Source: Bifidobacterium saguinibicoloris (GTDB lineage Bacteria > Actinomycetota > Actinomycetes > Actinomycetales > Bifidobacteriaceae). Taken from it: a DNA stretch of 64,000 nt. Below are positions 27,700-37,162 of this stretch, piece after piece (within the stretch, counting starts at the first letter, position 1; the number at the start of each line of letters is the position of its first letter). Under the pieces are notes generated by a model, which made no database searches, was not told the origin of the DNA, and worked only from the letters and a program-made list of their open reading frames with translations. A program made the translations under genes and the position numbers. The stretch is from the NCBI RefSeq assembly GCF_019331725.1, contig NZ_JAHBBF010000005.1, positions 62,001-126,000 of the forward strand, in the 5' to 3' direction.

Positions 27700-28872
27700 T
27701 CAGCTTTCGTAGTCCGCGTTGATGTGGACGTATTCGTGGGTGAGGTCGTCGGTCCAGACGGTCGCTTCGGCGTCGCCGGCGTTCAGGTCGATGTCGATGT
27801 GGACCTCGCGCGGGGTCATGTCGACCTCGCTGCGGTCGCGTCCGGCACCGCCGTTCTCGCAGATGCGCACGCCGTTGACGTCGACGGTCACCTTGTCGGA
27901 GTCGTACGGGGCGACGTCGGGCGGCACGGTGCCGAGCGAGGAGACGATGCGGCCCCAGTTGGGGTCGTTGCCGCTGATCGCGCACTTCAGGAGGTTGGAC
28001 GCGGCGACGGCGCGGCCGCACGCGAGGGCGGCGTCCTCGGTGGTGGCGCCGGTGACGGTGATGCGGATGTCGTGGCTCGCGCCTTCGCCGTCGCCGATGA
28101 TCTGGCGGGCGAGCGAGGCGCAGGCGTCCTTGACGAGCGTGTTGAACTCGTCCTTGTCGGGTTCGACGCCGCTGGCGCCGGATGCGAGCAGGAGGACGGT
28201 GTCGTTGGTGGACATGCAGCCGTCCACGTCGATACGGTTGAACGAGTGCTCGGCGGCATTGGTGAGGGCGGCCTGCATCTGGCCGGGGGTGACGACCGCG
28301 TCGGTGGTGATGACGCACAGCATGGTGGCCAGCTGTGGGGCGATCATGCCCGAGCCCTTGACCATGCCGCCGATCCTCCAGCCGTCCTTGCTTTCCAGCG
28401 TGACGGTCTTCGGCTTGGTGTCGGTGGTCATGATGGCGTGCGACGCGTCGGCACCGGCCTCCGGGGTGGCGGCGAGGGCCTCGTGGGCCGCGGCCGCGCC
28501 GGAAAGGACGTTGTCGAGCGGCAGAAGCTCGCCGATGAGTCCGGTGGAGCAGACGGCCACGTCATCCGGCTGCGCGCCGACGAGCGCGGCGACCTTCTCG
28601 GCGGTGGCCTTGGACTGCGCGTAGCCCGCTTCGCCGGTGCACGCGTTGGCGCCGCCGGAGTTGAGGATCACGGCCTTGACGTGGCCGTCGGCGACGACCT
28701 TGCGGGACCATTGGACGGGCGCGGCGCAGAAGCGGTTCGAGGTGAACACGCCGGCGGCCGCGTCGAGCGGGCCCTCGTTGACGACGAGGGCGAGGTCCTT
28801 CTTGCCTTCGACTGCGGAAATGCCCGCCGCCACGCCGGCGGCGGAGAAACCTTTCGCGAATGTGACGCTCAC
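27700..28872 (-). CDS. argJ: Glutamate N-acetyltransferase / ornithine acetyltransferase
   Basis: Recycles acetyl from acetylornithine to glutamate, and probably also uses acetyl-CoA. The 390-residue protein contains NSGGANACTG and the self-cleavage region MVKGSGMIAPQLATMLCVITTDA; cleavage is expected before the Thr of ATML, giving alpha and beta chains. The start is GTG at 28872, overlapping the argC stop by 4 bp (GTGA). No argA or argE is needed with a working ArgJ, and none is in this cluster. Confidence 0.96.
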   Translation of the reverse strand: MSVTFAKGFSAAGVAAGISAVEGKKDLALVVNEGPLDAAAGVFTSNRFCAAPVQWSRKVVADGHVKAVILNSGGANACTGEAGYAQSKATAEKVAALVGAQPDDVAVCSTGLIGELLPLDNVLSGAAAAHEALAATPEAGADASHAIMTTDTKPKTVTLESKDGWRIGGMVKGSGMIAPQLATMLCVITTDAVVTPGQMQAALTNAAEHSFNRIDVDGCMSTNDTVLLLASGASGVEPDKDEFNTLVKDACASLARQIIGDGEGASHDIRITVTGATTEDAALACGRAVAASNLLKCAISGNDPNWGRIVSSLGTVPPDVAPYDSDKVTVDVNGVRICENGGAGRDRSEVDMTPREVHIDIDLNAGDAEATVWTDDLTHEYVHINADYES

Positions 28873-29963
28873 GGTGCGACTCCGATCTTGGTAAGTCCCT
28901 GGTCCTCGGGCAGGCCCAGGGCGATGTTCAATGATTGGACAGCCTGTCCGGCGGTGCCGCGGTTGAGGTTGTCGATGGCGGCGAACGCGATGATGCGGCC
29001 CGCGCGGCGGTCGGTGACGACCTGGATGTGGGCGGCGTTCGAGCCGATGATGTTGCCGGTGGCGGGCAGGCTCCCTTCGGGCAGGAGGACCATGAAGTCC
29101 TGGCCTTCATACGCCTTGGCCCACACGGCGCGAATCTCCGCGTCGCTCATCGCGGCGGCCTTCGCGGTCATCTTCGCGCTGACGGTGGCGAGGATGCCGC
29201 GCGACATCGGCGCGAGGACCGGCGTGAAGCCGAGGGTGAATTCGCTTGCCGCGGCGGCGGACTTGCCGGCCGCGTGCGCGAGGTTCTGCAGAATCTCGGG
29301 GATGTGGCGGTGCGTGCCGCCCACGCCGTACGGCAGGGCGCTGCCGAGCGCCTCGGCGGCGAGCAGGTTGGTGCGCTTCAGGTTCTTGCCGGCGCCGGAG
29401 TAGCCGACGACGAGGTCGGCGACAAGGTCCTTGGGCTCGACGAGCCCCTCGGCGACGGCCGGCTGGATGGCCAGCGTGGTGGCGGTGACGTTGCAGCCGG
29501 GTCCGGCGATGCGCTTGGCGCCGGGCAGGGCCTCGCGCTGGCGCGTGTACGCGCCTTCGGCGGTCTTGCCGGTGATGAGCTCGGGCATGCCGTAGGTCCA
29601 ATGCTCGTAGAAGTCGCCGCCGTAGAAGTCGTCCCACGCGCTCTTCTCCTCGAGCCGGTGGTCGGCGCCGAGGTCGACGACGACCGCATCCGGGTCAAGC
29701 TGCGCGGCGAGCCTGCCGGAGGCGCCGTGCGGCAGGGCCAGGATGATCACGTCATGGCCGTTGAGCACCTCGGGGGTGGTGTCCTCCACGGTCAGGTCGG
29801 CCAGCTGCGGGATGTGCGGCATATGCCTGCCGAGCTTGTCCCCCACCGAGGAATGCCCGGCGACGCACGTCACCTCGAAATCCGGGTGGGCGGCCAGAAT
29901 GCGCAGCGCCTCACCACCTGCATAGCCCGTGGCACCCGCCACGGCCACCGTATACTTCGCCAT
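28869..29963 (-). CDS. argC: N-acetyl-gamma-glutamyl-phosphate reductase
   Basis: NADPH-dependent third step of arginine synthesis. The 364-residue protein has the NADP fold start VAVAGATGYAGGEALRILAAHP, the catalytic Cys in RIAGPGCNVTATTLAI, and the substrate region RHIPEI. It is the first gene of argCJBDFR. ATG at 29963 is preceded by AAGGACGTGAT. Its promoter carries two overlapping ARG-box-like palindromes. Confidence 0.96.
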   Translation of the reverse strand: MAKYTVAVAGATGYAGGEALRILAAHPDFEVTCVAGHSSVGDKLGRHMPHIPQLADLTVEDTTPEVLNGHDVIILALPHGASGRLAAQLDPDAVVVDLGADHRLEEKSAWDDFYGGDFYEHWTYGMPELITGKTAEGAYTRQREALPGAKRIAGPGCNVTATTLAIQPAVAEGLVEPKDLVADLVVGYSGAGKNLKRTNLLAAEALGSALPYGVGGTHRHIPEILQNLAHAAGKSAAAASEFTLGFTPVLAPMSRGILATVSAKMTAKAAAMSDAEIRAVWAKAYEGQDFMVLLPEGSLPATGNIIGSNAAHIQVVTDRRAGRIIAFAAIDNLNRGTAGQAVQSLNIALGLPEDQGLTKIGVAP

Positions 29964-29996
29964 ATCACGTCCTTATCACACAAGACAACAAGCACG

Positions 29997-30035
29997 AGTA
30001 TACGCACCTATGCAGACTCTTGCATAATTATGCAA
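29997..30035 (-). promoter_or_regulatory. argC promoter with double ARG box
   Basis: Minus strand: -10 TATACT at 30002-29997. The perfect 16-bp palindrome TTGCATAATTATGCAA at 30035-30020 lies over the -35 region. A second, overlapping inverted pair TATGCA-N6-TGCATA spans 30009-30026. This matches the AT-rich palindrome type bound by ArgR, and the argG promoter repeats the layout. Confidence 0.8.
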
Positions 30036-30100
30036 TCACATGTCGGGATGCCTGCGCATGGACGGGCGGCAAGGCGCGGGCGATGCGCCCGGAACGCCCG

Positions 30101-30931
30101 TCAGGCACTCATCGAACCAGAGGAGTCTCCGGAACCGGAACCGGCGGAACCGCCGGAATCCAGGCCGTACATGTTGAGAAGCTGCCGGGTGAGGTCGCTC
30201 ACGTCGATGCCGTTGACCGTCATCCACACCCACAGGATGGTGGTGAGCACGTTGACGACGATGGCCGCGATGGCGAGGCCCCGCCCCTTCATGTGGAAGG
30301 TCTTGGTGCGCCACAGGGAGATGCAGCCCATGATGGCCGGCATCACCGGCACGCTGAAGATCACGGCGAACACGAAGGCGAGGATGGCGTAGGAGTCCCA
30401 GCGCCCGTACAGCGGGTTCTGGTTCGGGTCGTCGACGTCGATGCCGTAGAAGCGACGGTTCCCCCGTCCGTCACCGGCGCGTCCCGACGCACCGGGTGCG
30501 CCGGGTGCCGGGTACGCCGGCCCCTGCGGCGCGGGATAGGCGTTCGGCGTGTTCGCGCCGACGCCGGCGTTGCCGCCGGCATGCGACGGCGCCGACGCGG
30601 CGTCATCGCCCTTGTCGTCCGGATCGGGCGCGCCGTACAGGTACGGGTTGTAGTTCGGGCCGAACTGGCTGCGCATCGCACCGTAGTCGAGATGGGCGTA
30701 CTGCCCGTAGCGGGGTTGCGTCTGCTGCTGCGTCACCGATGACGTCGGTTGCGACGGTTGCGACGGAGAGGGGGACGGCGCCGACGGTTGAGACGGCGCG
30801 GCGGGACCGGACTGGACCGGAGGCACGGACGCGCCTGCGGATACGACGGAACCCGATGGGCGGCCATCCGGCGCGGTGCCGTTCCCTCCCTGCTGCGAGG
30901 GGTCGGTCGGTTGCTGTTCGGATGCGCTCAT
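30101..30931 (-). CDS. DUF4190-type membrane protein with a long disordered N-terminus
   Basis: A 276-residue protein of unknown function. Residues 1-180 are low-complexity and rich in Pro, Gln, Ser, Gly and Ala (SASEQQPTDPSQQGG, APSQPSAPSPSPSQPSQPTS). They include NAYPAPQGPAYPAPGAPGA, typical of actinobacterial cell-envelope proteins. The C-terminal part has two hydrophobic segments (YAILAFVFAVIFSVPVMPAIMGCISL and GLAIAAIVVNVLTTILWVWMTV) in the DUF4190 layout. It ends in a Gly/Ser tail. ATG at 30931 follows AGGAGGAACCCG; a longer frame upstream is not supported. Topology suggests a cytoplasmic N-terminal tail. Confidence 0.75.
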   Translation of the reverse strand: MSASEQQPTDPSQQGGNGTAPDGRPSGSVVSAGASVPPVQSGPAAPSQPSAPSPSPSQPSQPTSSVTQQQTQPRYGQYAHLDYGAMRSQFGPNYNPYLYGAPDPDDKGDDAASAPSHAGGNAGVGANTPNAYPAPQGPAYPAPGAPGASGRAGDGRGNRRFYGIDVDDPNQNPLYGRWDSYAILAFVFAVIFSVPVMPAIMGCISLWRTKTFHMKGRGLAIAAIVVNVLTTILWVWMTVNGIDVSDLTRQLLNMYGLDSGGSAGSGSGDSSGSMSA

Positions 30932-30968
30932 CGGGTTCCTCCTGTGTCGTCCTTCATCGTAGCCCATC

Positions 30969-31008
30969 GGTTTCGCCGGCGGCCTATTCGGCCCATGCCG
31001 GCGAAACC
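30969..31008 (-). terminator. Terminator of pheST
   Basis: GGTTTCGCCGGC (30969-30980) pairs perfectly with GCCGGCGAAACC (30997-31008), 35 bp after the pheT stop. Confidence 0.6.
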
Positions 31009-31042
31009 TCACGGCTTTGCGTCGTGGACGACGTGCCGCGCG

Positions 31043-33652
31043 TCAGGCGCGCAGCTGGGCGCCGAGTTCGGCGGCCTTGTCGACGATGGCCTTGCGGATC
31101 GCCTCGCTGTCCTCGGCGGACAGGGTCTTGGAAGGCGAACGGAAGACCACGGCGAACGCGAGGGACTTCTTGCCTTCGCCGAGGGCGTCGCCGGTGAACA
31201 CGTCGAACAGCTCGATGGATTCGAGGTTCGCACCGGCGGCCTCACGCACCACGACCTCGAGCTGGGCGGCGGTCACCGTGTCGTCCACGGTGAAGGCGAG
31301 GTCCTGCTTGACGGGCGGGAACGTGGAGATCGGCTTGGCCTGGACCGGCTTGCCGTCCAGCGTGGAGAACAGCGCGGTCAGGTTGAGTTCGAACGCGGCG
31401 GAGTGTTCGGGGAAGCCGAGCGCCTCGTTGACGTGCGGGTGCAGTTCGCCCACGAGGCCGACGGACACGTCGCCGACCATGACGTTCGCGAAGCGGCCCG
31501 GATGCCACTGGGCGGGCACGTCGGCGGCGGCCGGCTGCTTGAGCTCGATGGCCGCGCCGAGACGGTCGGCGATGCGGCGCACGGCCTCGACGGCGTCGGA
31601 CCAGTCGACCGGACGCTTGCCGCCCAGCCAGCCGGAGTCCTCCGCCAGACCGGTCAGGATGCCGGCCACATGGTCGGGCTGGTCCGGCAGGCCGGCATCG
31701 AGCGCGGCGAGCTGCTCCTCGGTCGGCTTGACGCCGCCGGGCAGGGCCGGGATGGCGGGCGCGTCCGGGTTCCACAGGTACACGTGGCCAAGCTCGTAGA
31801 GCGAGATGTTCTCGAGGCCGCGGCGGATGTTGCGCTGCACGGTGGCGGCGAGCGTCGGCAGGATGTGGCGGCGCAGAAACGGACGGTCGCCGTACAGCGG
31901 GTTGGCGATCTCGACGCTGACCTTCTTGGTGGCCTCCGCGTCGTAGCCGAACGCCTTGTAGTCGGCGTCGCCCACGAACGGGTAGCTCAGGGCCTCCACC
32001 ATGCCGTATTCGGCGAGCTCGTCGGCCACGCGGCGGCGGCGCAGCTGGTCCGGGGTCAGGCCCACGAGGCCCTCCACCGGGGCGGGCGGCACGGTGACCG
32101 GAATCTCGTCGTAGCCGACGAGACGGGCCACCTCCTCCACCAGGTCGCACGGCTCGTTCAGGTCGGGACGCCAGCTGGGCGGGGTGACGGAGAATTCGCC
32201 GTTGCCGCCGCCGGCCACCTTGCAGCCGATGTCGGTGAGGATGTCGGAGATCTCGTTGATCGGGGTGTCGAGGCCTGCCACGCGCTTGACCTCGGAGGCC
32301 TTGAAGTGGATGGCGCGGCGGCGCACGGTGTTGTTCACGTCCGTCGGATGCTCGCTGGGTTCGCCGGAACCGTACTTGACGAGCAGTTCGGCGGCCATCT
32401 GCGCGGCGGCCGGCTGCAGCTGGAAGTCTACGCCGCGTTCGAAGCGGCGGGACGCCTCGGACGGGATCTTGTGGCGGCGGGCGGAGCGGGCGATGGACAC
32501 CTGGTCGAAGTGCGCGGCCTCGAGGAGGATGTTCTTCGTGTCCGCGGTCACTTCGCCGTACAGGCCGCCCATCACGCCGGCGAGGCCGATGATGCGCGAG
32601 GCGCGCTGGCCGTTCGGCGAATCGGTGATGAGCAGGTCCTCGGGGCTGAGCTCATGCTCCTTGCCGTCGAGGGTGGTGAGCTTCTCGCCGGCGTTCGCGC
32701 GGCGCACCACGATCGGCGGTTCGAGCTTGTCGAGGTCGTAGGCGTGCATGGGCTGGCCCAGGTCGAGCATCACGTAGTTGGTGACGTCCACGGCCAGGGA
32801 GATGGAGCGCATGCCGGCGCGGATGAGGCGGCGGCGCATCCAGTTCGGCGTGTGCGCGTTCGGGTCGAACCCGCGGATGACGCGCGCGTAGTAGCGGTCG
32901 CAGCCGGGCACGCCGTGGATCGGATTGTTGTCCTCGATGTCCACCTGGACCTCCGGGACGGTGCCGGAGGCCTCGCCGGCCGGTTCGGGGGTCTTCTCAT
33001 TGAGCTCGACCACCGGATCGGTGAACGCAGCGCCGGTGGAGTGGTGGTATTCGCGGGCCACACCGCGGTAGGACAGTGTGTAGCCGCGGTCCGGGGTGAT
33101 GTTGATCTCGAGCAGCGGCTGGTCGAGGTGCAGCAGGTGCATCGCGTCGTCGCCGGGCTTGAGGGCCTCGTATTCCTCCTCGGTGAAGCCGTAGTGGCGC
33201 AGCAGGATGATGCCGTTGTGGTCGTCGCCGAGACCCAGCTCGCGCTCGGAGGCGCACATGCCGTTGGAGATGTGGCCGTAGGTCTTGCGCGGCTCGATGC
33301 GGAAGTCGCCGGGCAGGACGGCGCCCGGAAGCGTGACGACGACCTTCTCGCCGGCGGCCATGTTGGGCGCGCCGCAGATGATGCCGCGCGGCACCTTGTT
33401 GCCGTTCTCGTCGGTCTCGTTGTATTCGGGGCCGACGTCCACGTGGCACCAGTTGATGATCTTGCCGTTCTTCTGCGGCTCCGGGGTGGCGTCCACCACG
33501 TAGCCGACGACGATCGGGCCGGTCACCTGGGAGGAGTGGATCTCCTCCTCCTCGAGACCGACCTTCACCAGATCCTTGGCGAGCTGCTCGTAGGTGAGGT
33601 CGGCGGGGACCTCGACGTGTTCCTTGAGCCAATCGATGTCAACCATAGGCAT
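31043..33652 (-). CDS. pheT: Phenylalanyl-tRNA synthetase beta subunit
   Basis: Large subunit of the (alpha-beta)2 PheRS. The 869-residue protein has the N-terminal tRNA-binding domain (VGYVVDATPEPQKNGKIINWCHVDVG), B3/B4 editing region (AGMRSISLAVDVTNYVMLDLGQPMHAYD), B5 (RVAGLDTPINEISDILTDIGC), the catalytic-like core (ISLYELGHVYL), and the C-terminal FDX-ACB anticodon-binding domain (ISTFPPVKQDLAFTVDD). It starts 6 bp after pheS, consistent with equal synthesis of the two subunits. Confidence 0.97.
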   Translation of the reverse strand: MPMVDIDWLKEHVEVPADLTYEQLAKDLVKVGLEEEEIHSSQVTGPIVVGYVVDATPEPQKNGKIINWCHVDVGPEYNETDENGNKVPRGIICGAPNMAAGEKVVVTLPGAVLPGDFRIEPRKTYGHISNGMCASERELGLGDDHNGIILLRHYGFTEEEYEALKPGDDAMHLLHLDQPLLEINITPDRGYTLSYRGVAREYHHSTGAAFTDPVVELNEKTPEPAGEASGTVPEVQVDIEDNNPIHGVPGCDRYYARVIRGFDPNAHTPNWMRRRLIRAGMRSISLAVDVTNYVMLDLGQPMHAYDLDKLEPPIVVRRANAGEKLTTLDGKEHELSPEDLLITDSPNGQRASRIIGLAGVMGGLYGEVTADTKNILLEAAHFDQVSIARSARRHKIPSEASRRFERGVDFQLQPAAAQMAAELLVKYGSGEPSEHPTDVNNTVRRRAIHFKASEVKRVAGLDTPINEISDILTDIGCKVAGGGNGEFSVTPPSWRPDLNEPCDLVEEVARLVGYDEIPVTVPPAPVEGLVGLTPDQLRRRRVADELAEYGMVEALSYPFVGDADYKAFGYDAEATKKVSVEIANPLYGDRPFLRRHILPTLAATVQRNIRRGLENISLYELGHVYLWNPDAPAIPALPGGVKPTEEQLAALDAGLPDQPDHVAGILTGLAEDSGWLGGKRPVDWSDAVEAVRRIADRLGAAIELKQPAAADVPAQWHPGRFANVMVGDVSVGLVGELHPHVNEALGFPEHSAAFELNLTALFSTLDGKPVQAKPISTFPPVKQDLAFTVDDTVTAAQLEVVVREAAGANLESIELFDVFTGDALGEGKKSLAFAVVFRSPSKTLSAEDSEAIRKAIVDKAAELGAQLRA

Positions 33653-33658
33653 GGGTAA

Positions 33659-34723
33659 TCACTCCCCCATCACAAACTGTTCGGCGAAACGCACGTCGCC
33701 CTCGACGAGGTCGTGCATGTCGTTGATGTCGCTCCGCAGCAGCAGCGTGCGCTCCATGCCCACGCCGAACGCGAAGCCGGTGTACTCGTTCGGGTCGAGC
33801 CCGGCGGACTTGAGCACGTTCGGGTTGACCATGCCGCAGCCGCCCCATTCGAGCCAGCCCGGGCCGCCCTTCTTGTCCGGGAACCACAGATCGAGTTCGG
33901 CGGAAGGCTCGGTGAACGGGAAGTAGCTCGGGCGCAGGCGGGTCTTGGCCTCCGGGCCGAACATGGCGACGGCGAGCTTGTCGAGCACGCCCTTGAGGTC
34001 GGCCATGGTCAGGTGCTTGTCGACGGCGAGCGCCTCGCACTGGTGGAACACCGGGGTGTGGGTGGCGTCGAGCTCGTCGGTGCGGAACACGCGGCCCGGG
34101 CTGGCGATGTACAGCGGCACGCCGCGGGTGAGGAGGGCGCGGACCTGGTCGGAGGAGGTCTGCGTGCGCACCACCATGTTGGAGCCGACGAAGCCGGCCG
34201 CGTCCTTGGCCTGGTTGCCCTTGACGTAGAAGGTGTCCTGCATCTGGCGGGCCGGATGGTCCGGGCCGAAGTTGAGGGCGTCGAAGTTGTACCATTCGGC
34301 CTCCACTTCGGGGCCGGCGGAGATCTGCCATCCCATGGAGATGAAGAAGTCCTCGACGTCCTCCATGAGCTTGGCAAGCGGGTGACGTGCGCCCAGGGGC
34401 TTGCGGTTGACGGGCAGCGTCATGTCGACGGTCTCGGCGGCGAGCGCGGCGGCCTCGGCGGCCTCCTTGAGCTCCTTCTCCTTGGGGCCGTAGGCGCGGC
34501 CGAAGTCGGCGCGCAGCTTGCCCATGAGCTTGCCGGCTTCCTTCTTCTGGTCCTTGGGCAGTGCCCCGATGGCCTTGCTGGCCTGCGTCATCGCCGAATC
34601 GGCGCCGGCGTATGCGGTCTTGATGGCCTTCAATTCCTCCAGCGTGGAGGCGTTCTGGATTTTCGCGATGCCTTCGGTGACCGCATCGGTCACCGCTTGC
34701 GCATCGAATAGCGCTTCTGCCAC
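33659..34723 (-). CDS. pheS: Phenylalanyl-tRNA synthetase alpha subunit
   Basis: Catalytic subunit of PheRS. The 354-residue protein has the N-terminal coiled-coil (AVTDAVTEGIAKIQNASTLEELKAIKTAY). Class II motifs follow: VEAEWYNFDALNFGPDHPARQMQDTFYV (motif 1 region), HTPVFHQCEALAVD (motif 2), PSYFPFTEPSAELDLWF, and GFAFGVGMERTLLLR (motif 3). GTG at 34723 is chosen because AAAGGAAAGG lies upstream and homologues begin MAEAxFDAQAVTDAV. An in-frame ATG at 34762 would add 13 residues not seen in the family. Confidence 0.95.
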   Translation of the reverse strand: MAEALFDAQAVTDAVTEGIAKIQNASTLEELKAIKTAYAGADSAMTQASKAIGALPKDQKKEAGKLMGKLRADFGRAYGPKEKELKEAAEAAALAAETVDMTLPVNRKPLGARHPLAKLMEDVEDFFISMGWQISAGPEVEAEWYNFDALNFGPDHPARQMQDTFYVKGNQAKDAAGFVGSNMVVRTQTSSDQVRALLTRGVPLYIASPGRVFRTDELDATHTPVFHQCEALAVDKHLTMADLKGVLDKLAVAMFGPEAKTRLRPSYFPFTEPSAELDLWFPDKKGGPGWLEWGGCGMVNPNVLKSAGLDPNEYTGFAFGVGMERTLLLRSDINDMHDLVEGDVRFAEQFVMGE

Positions 34724-34754
34724 GAGCACCCTTTCCTTTATATCTGCTTCACTG

Positions 34755-34769
34755 ACGTGCATAGCACGT
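34755..34769. other. Short palindrome upstream of pheS
   Basis: ACGTGC-ATA-GCACGT, a perfect 6-bp stem in the 204-bp gap before pheS. A 14-codon frame (34790-34746, minus) overlapping it has a single Phe codon, too few for a convincing Phe attenuator. The role is unknown. Confidence 0.25.
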
Positions 34770-34927
34770 GGGGCAATGCGCGAAAACATGCATTTCCCAA
34801 GCGTTGTCCAACTTCACATTGTCACGGTACGACTCGACATGGCCGCCCGGTTCCATCACGTGGTCGCGGTGCGTCCGGCGCATGGCCGGCACGGGACCGG
34901 CATGCGACCGACCCGTCCACGGCGGTC

Positions 34928-35842
34928 TCACCGCCCGCTCATGGCGATGCTCATGAGCATGACGGCGGCGGAGGTGCCGAGGTTGAGCGATTCGGCCTTG
35001 CCGTAGATCGGGATGGACACGATGCGGTCCATGCGCTCCAGGATGGCGGAGGGCAGTCCCCTCGCCTCGTTGCCGAACAGCACGGCGTCGCCGCGCACGT
35101 CCTTCGCGCCGGCCTTGCCGCCCGTCTTGCCCTTGCCGCCCGTCTTGTCCGCGGCGCGTTCGGCGAGCAGGTCGGGCAGCGATTCCGGCTTGCGCTCCGG
35201 CGTGCCGTACACGTCGGCGGCGACGGTGCGGAGGCCGGCGCGTTCCATCCACTTGAGGTAGGTTCCGGTGTCCATGCGCAGCACGGGGATGTGGAACAGG
35301 GAGCCGGCGGTGGAGCGGATGACCTTCGGGTTCAGCGGGTCCACGCATTCGTCGACGAACACGACGGCATCGCATCCGGCGGCGTCGGCCGCACGGATCA
35401 CGGTGCCGGCGTTGCCGGGGTCGCGCACCTGCCAGAACGCGGCGAGGAGCGGGCGTTCGGCGAGACGGACGGCGGTGATCTCCGTGCGGAGCGTTTCGAT
35501 GTCGCCCACGGCGACGACGCCCTGTGCGTCCTTGCTGATTTTGGCCATCACCTCGCGGGTGACGTGATGCACGTAGATTGGCGACTTGCGGGATTCCTGC
35601 GACTTGTCGACGATTGCGGCGAGCGTGTCGGGTACGTACGGCTCGCCTTCGGGCGTGACGTCGACTGCGACGTACAGGTCGCTCACCACGTCGGGACGCC
35701 ACGTGACGGCTTCGCGCACGGACTGCGGTCCTTCGATGAGGAAGCGGCCGGAGCGTTCGCGGCCGGCCGGGCGCGCGAGTCCGGCGACGCGCTTGATGCG
35801 GTCGGATTTCGGGTTGTCGATCACTGCATGGTTGATGGGCAT
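34928..35842 (-). CDS. SpoU/TrmH-family RNA 2'-O-methyltransferase
   Basis: SAM-dependent methylation of a ribose in tRNA or rRNA; cytoplasmic dimer with a trefoil-knot fold. The 304-residue protein has an N-terminal substrate-binding part (FLIEGPQSVREAV). SpoU motif 1 is QVRDPGNAGTVIRAADAAGCDAVVF, motif 2 VLFGNEARGLP, and motif 3 SLNLGTSAAVMLMSIAMSG. A short Lys/Gly-rich insert, KTGGKGKTGGKAGAK, lies before motif 2 (about residues 238-252). ATG at 35842 has GGTGGAGGGC immediately upstream. The position upstream of pheST is common in actinobacteria. The target nucleotide is unknown. Confidence 0.88.
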   Translation of the reverse strand: MPINHAVIDNPKSDRIKRVAGLARPAGRERSGRFLIEGPQSVREAVTWRPDVVSDLYVAVDVTPEGEPYVPDTLAAIVDKSQESRKSPIYVHHVTREVMAKISKDAQGVVAVGDIETLRTEITAVRLAERPLLAAFWQVRDPGNAGTVIRAADAAGCDAVVFVDECVDPLNPKVIRSTAGSLFHIPVLRMDTGTYLKWMERAGLRTVAADVYGTPERKPESLPDLLAERAADKTGGKGKTGGKAGAKDVRGDAVLFGNEARGLPSAILERMDRIVSIPIYGKAESLNLGTSAAVMLMSIAMSGR

Positions 35843-35864
35843 GCCCTCCACCCTACCGTCACGC

Positions 35865-36932
35865 CTACCGCGGCGAGGCCGCGCCCGCACCGGCACCGAG
35901 CCCCATGGCCTCGAGCCCGGCCGCGCGCCCCACGGTGCTTTCCCTCACGAGCAGACGCGAGTCGACGACCCGCGCCCGGTGCCGATGCGCGGCGCCGTCC
36001 CCTCGGATCTCGCCGACGAGCAGTTCGGCGGCGGCCACGCCCATGTCGTCCCACTGCGGGGCGATGGTGGTCAACGGCATCGGACCGTCCCAGGTCATCG
36101 TGTTGCCTTCGCAGCCCATGACCGCCACCTGTCCCGGCACGTCCACGCCCGCGGCCATCAGCCCTTTGATGACGCCTATGGCGGTGGCGTCGGTGATCGC
36201 GATCACCGCGTCCGGACGGTCCACCGGGTCGCGATGGGCCAGAGCCTCCCCCACGGCCATGCCGTCGGCCTCGCCGTTGCAGTCCTCGACGGTCGTCCAT
36301 TCCACGCCGATTCCCGGATGCTCCGCAACGACCTCCCCGATGCCGAGGCACCGCTCATGCGCGGATTGGATGTCCTCGGCGGGCGCGACCACCATGATGC
36401 GTCGACGGCCCAGTTCGATGAGATGCCGGGCCGCGAGCCGTCCGGTCTTGCGGTTGTCCGCCGCCACGCTGCACAGCTTCGAACCGTCGCCCAGATAGTC
36501 GACGACGACCGTGGGGATGGACAGCCGGTAGTGCGGCGTCCACGTGGAGCTCGGATACGGCACGATGAGCATGCCGACCATCTGGCTGCCTTGGAAGTAG
36601 TCGAGGTAGCGGTCGGTGAGCACGCCGTCGTTGTCCGTGCCGGCCACGAACAGGTCGAGGTCGTTCGCGCGCGCCACGCGTTGCACGCCCGTCGCGATGC
36701 CGGCGGTGCTCGCATGGCTGTAGCCGGTCACGACGAGCCCGATGGCGGGGTTCGCGCCGCCGGCCAGGATGCTGGCGTTGCGGTTGGGCACGAATCCCAA
36801 TTGCGCGATGGCGCCGGCGATGGCCTCGCGTTTCGACGTCGACAGCTTCTCCGGGTGGTTGAGATAGTTCGATACCGTACCTCGTGACACGCCCGCCCGG
36901 TGGGCGACGTCCATGATGGTCACACGTCCCAT
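35865..36932 (-). CDS. LacI-family transcriptional regulator
   Basis: Sugar-responsive DNA-binding repressor. The 355-residue protein has the N-terminal helix-turn-helix and hinge (TIMDVAHRAGVSRGTVSNYLNHPEKLSTSKREAIAGAIAQLGFVPNRNA). A periplasmic-binding-protein-like effector domain follows (IGLVVTGYSH, MVGMLIVPY, VVDYLGDGSKLCSVAADNRKTGRLAARHLIELGRRRI). It lies downstream of a sugar-binding protein and a GH78 rhamnosidase on the same strand, with a terminator in between. It is the obvious candidate to bind the two operators at 41320-41345. The effector is possibly a rhamnose-containing oligosaccharide (inference). Confidence 0.93.
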   Translation of the reverse strand: MGRVTIMDVAHRAGVSRGTVSNYLNHPEKLSTSKREAIAGAIAQLGFVPNRNASILAGGANPAIGLVVTGYSHASTAGIATGVQRVARANDLDLFVAGTDNDGVLTDRYLDYFQGSQMVGMLIVPYPSSTWTPHYRLSIPTVVVDYLGDGSKLCSVAADNRKTGRLAARHLIELGRRRIMVVAPAEDIQSAHERCLGIGEVVAEHPGIGVEWTTVEDCNGEADGMAVGEALAHRDPVDRPDAVIAITDATAIGVIKGLMAAGVDVPGQVAVMGCEGNTMTWDGPMPLTTIAPQWDDMGVAAAELLVGEIRGDGAAHRHRARVVDSRLLVRESTVGRAAGLEAMGLGAGAGAASPR

Positions 36933-37028
36933 GCCATCCGCCTCTCCTGTTCGCCGCGGACATCGACGCCGCGGACATCGACGTCCTCGTCCGCTGACGC
37001 CACACCACTATACTCAAGAACGATAATT

Positions 37029-37060
37029 GAGGGCTCTTTCCATGCAGGGAAAGGGCCCTC
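37029..37060 (-). terminator. Terminator of the sugar-binding protein gene
   Basis: GAGGGCTCTTTCC (37029-37041) pairs with GGAAAGGGCCCTC (37048-37060) with one G-U pair. On the minus strand it follows the stop at 37163 and is trailed by AATTATCG. Confidence 0.65.
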
Positions 37061-37162
37061 GTGTTGGTGGCGCGCGGCGCGCCCGGAGGAGAGTGGACGC
37101 GCCGCGCACGATTATCGGTTCCGGCCGGGCATCATCGTCCGGCCGCGTCAGGCGGAAGCGGG

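Noticed and set aside
34746-34790. Phe leader peptide attenuator before pheS
   Set aside because: The 14-codon frame has one Phe codon, no ribosome site and no terminator after it.
36952-36981. 15-bp direct repeat (CGCCGCGGACATCGA twice) upstream of the LacI gene
   Set aside because: Only two copies, not palindromic, and unlike the operators at 41320-41345. Probably local slippage with no clear role.
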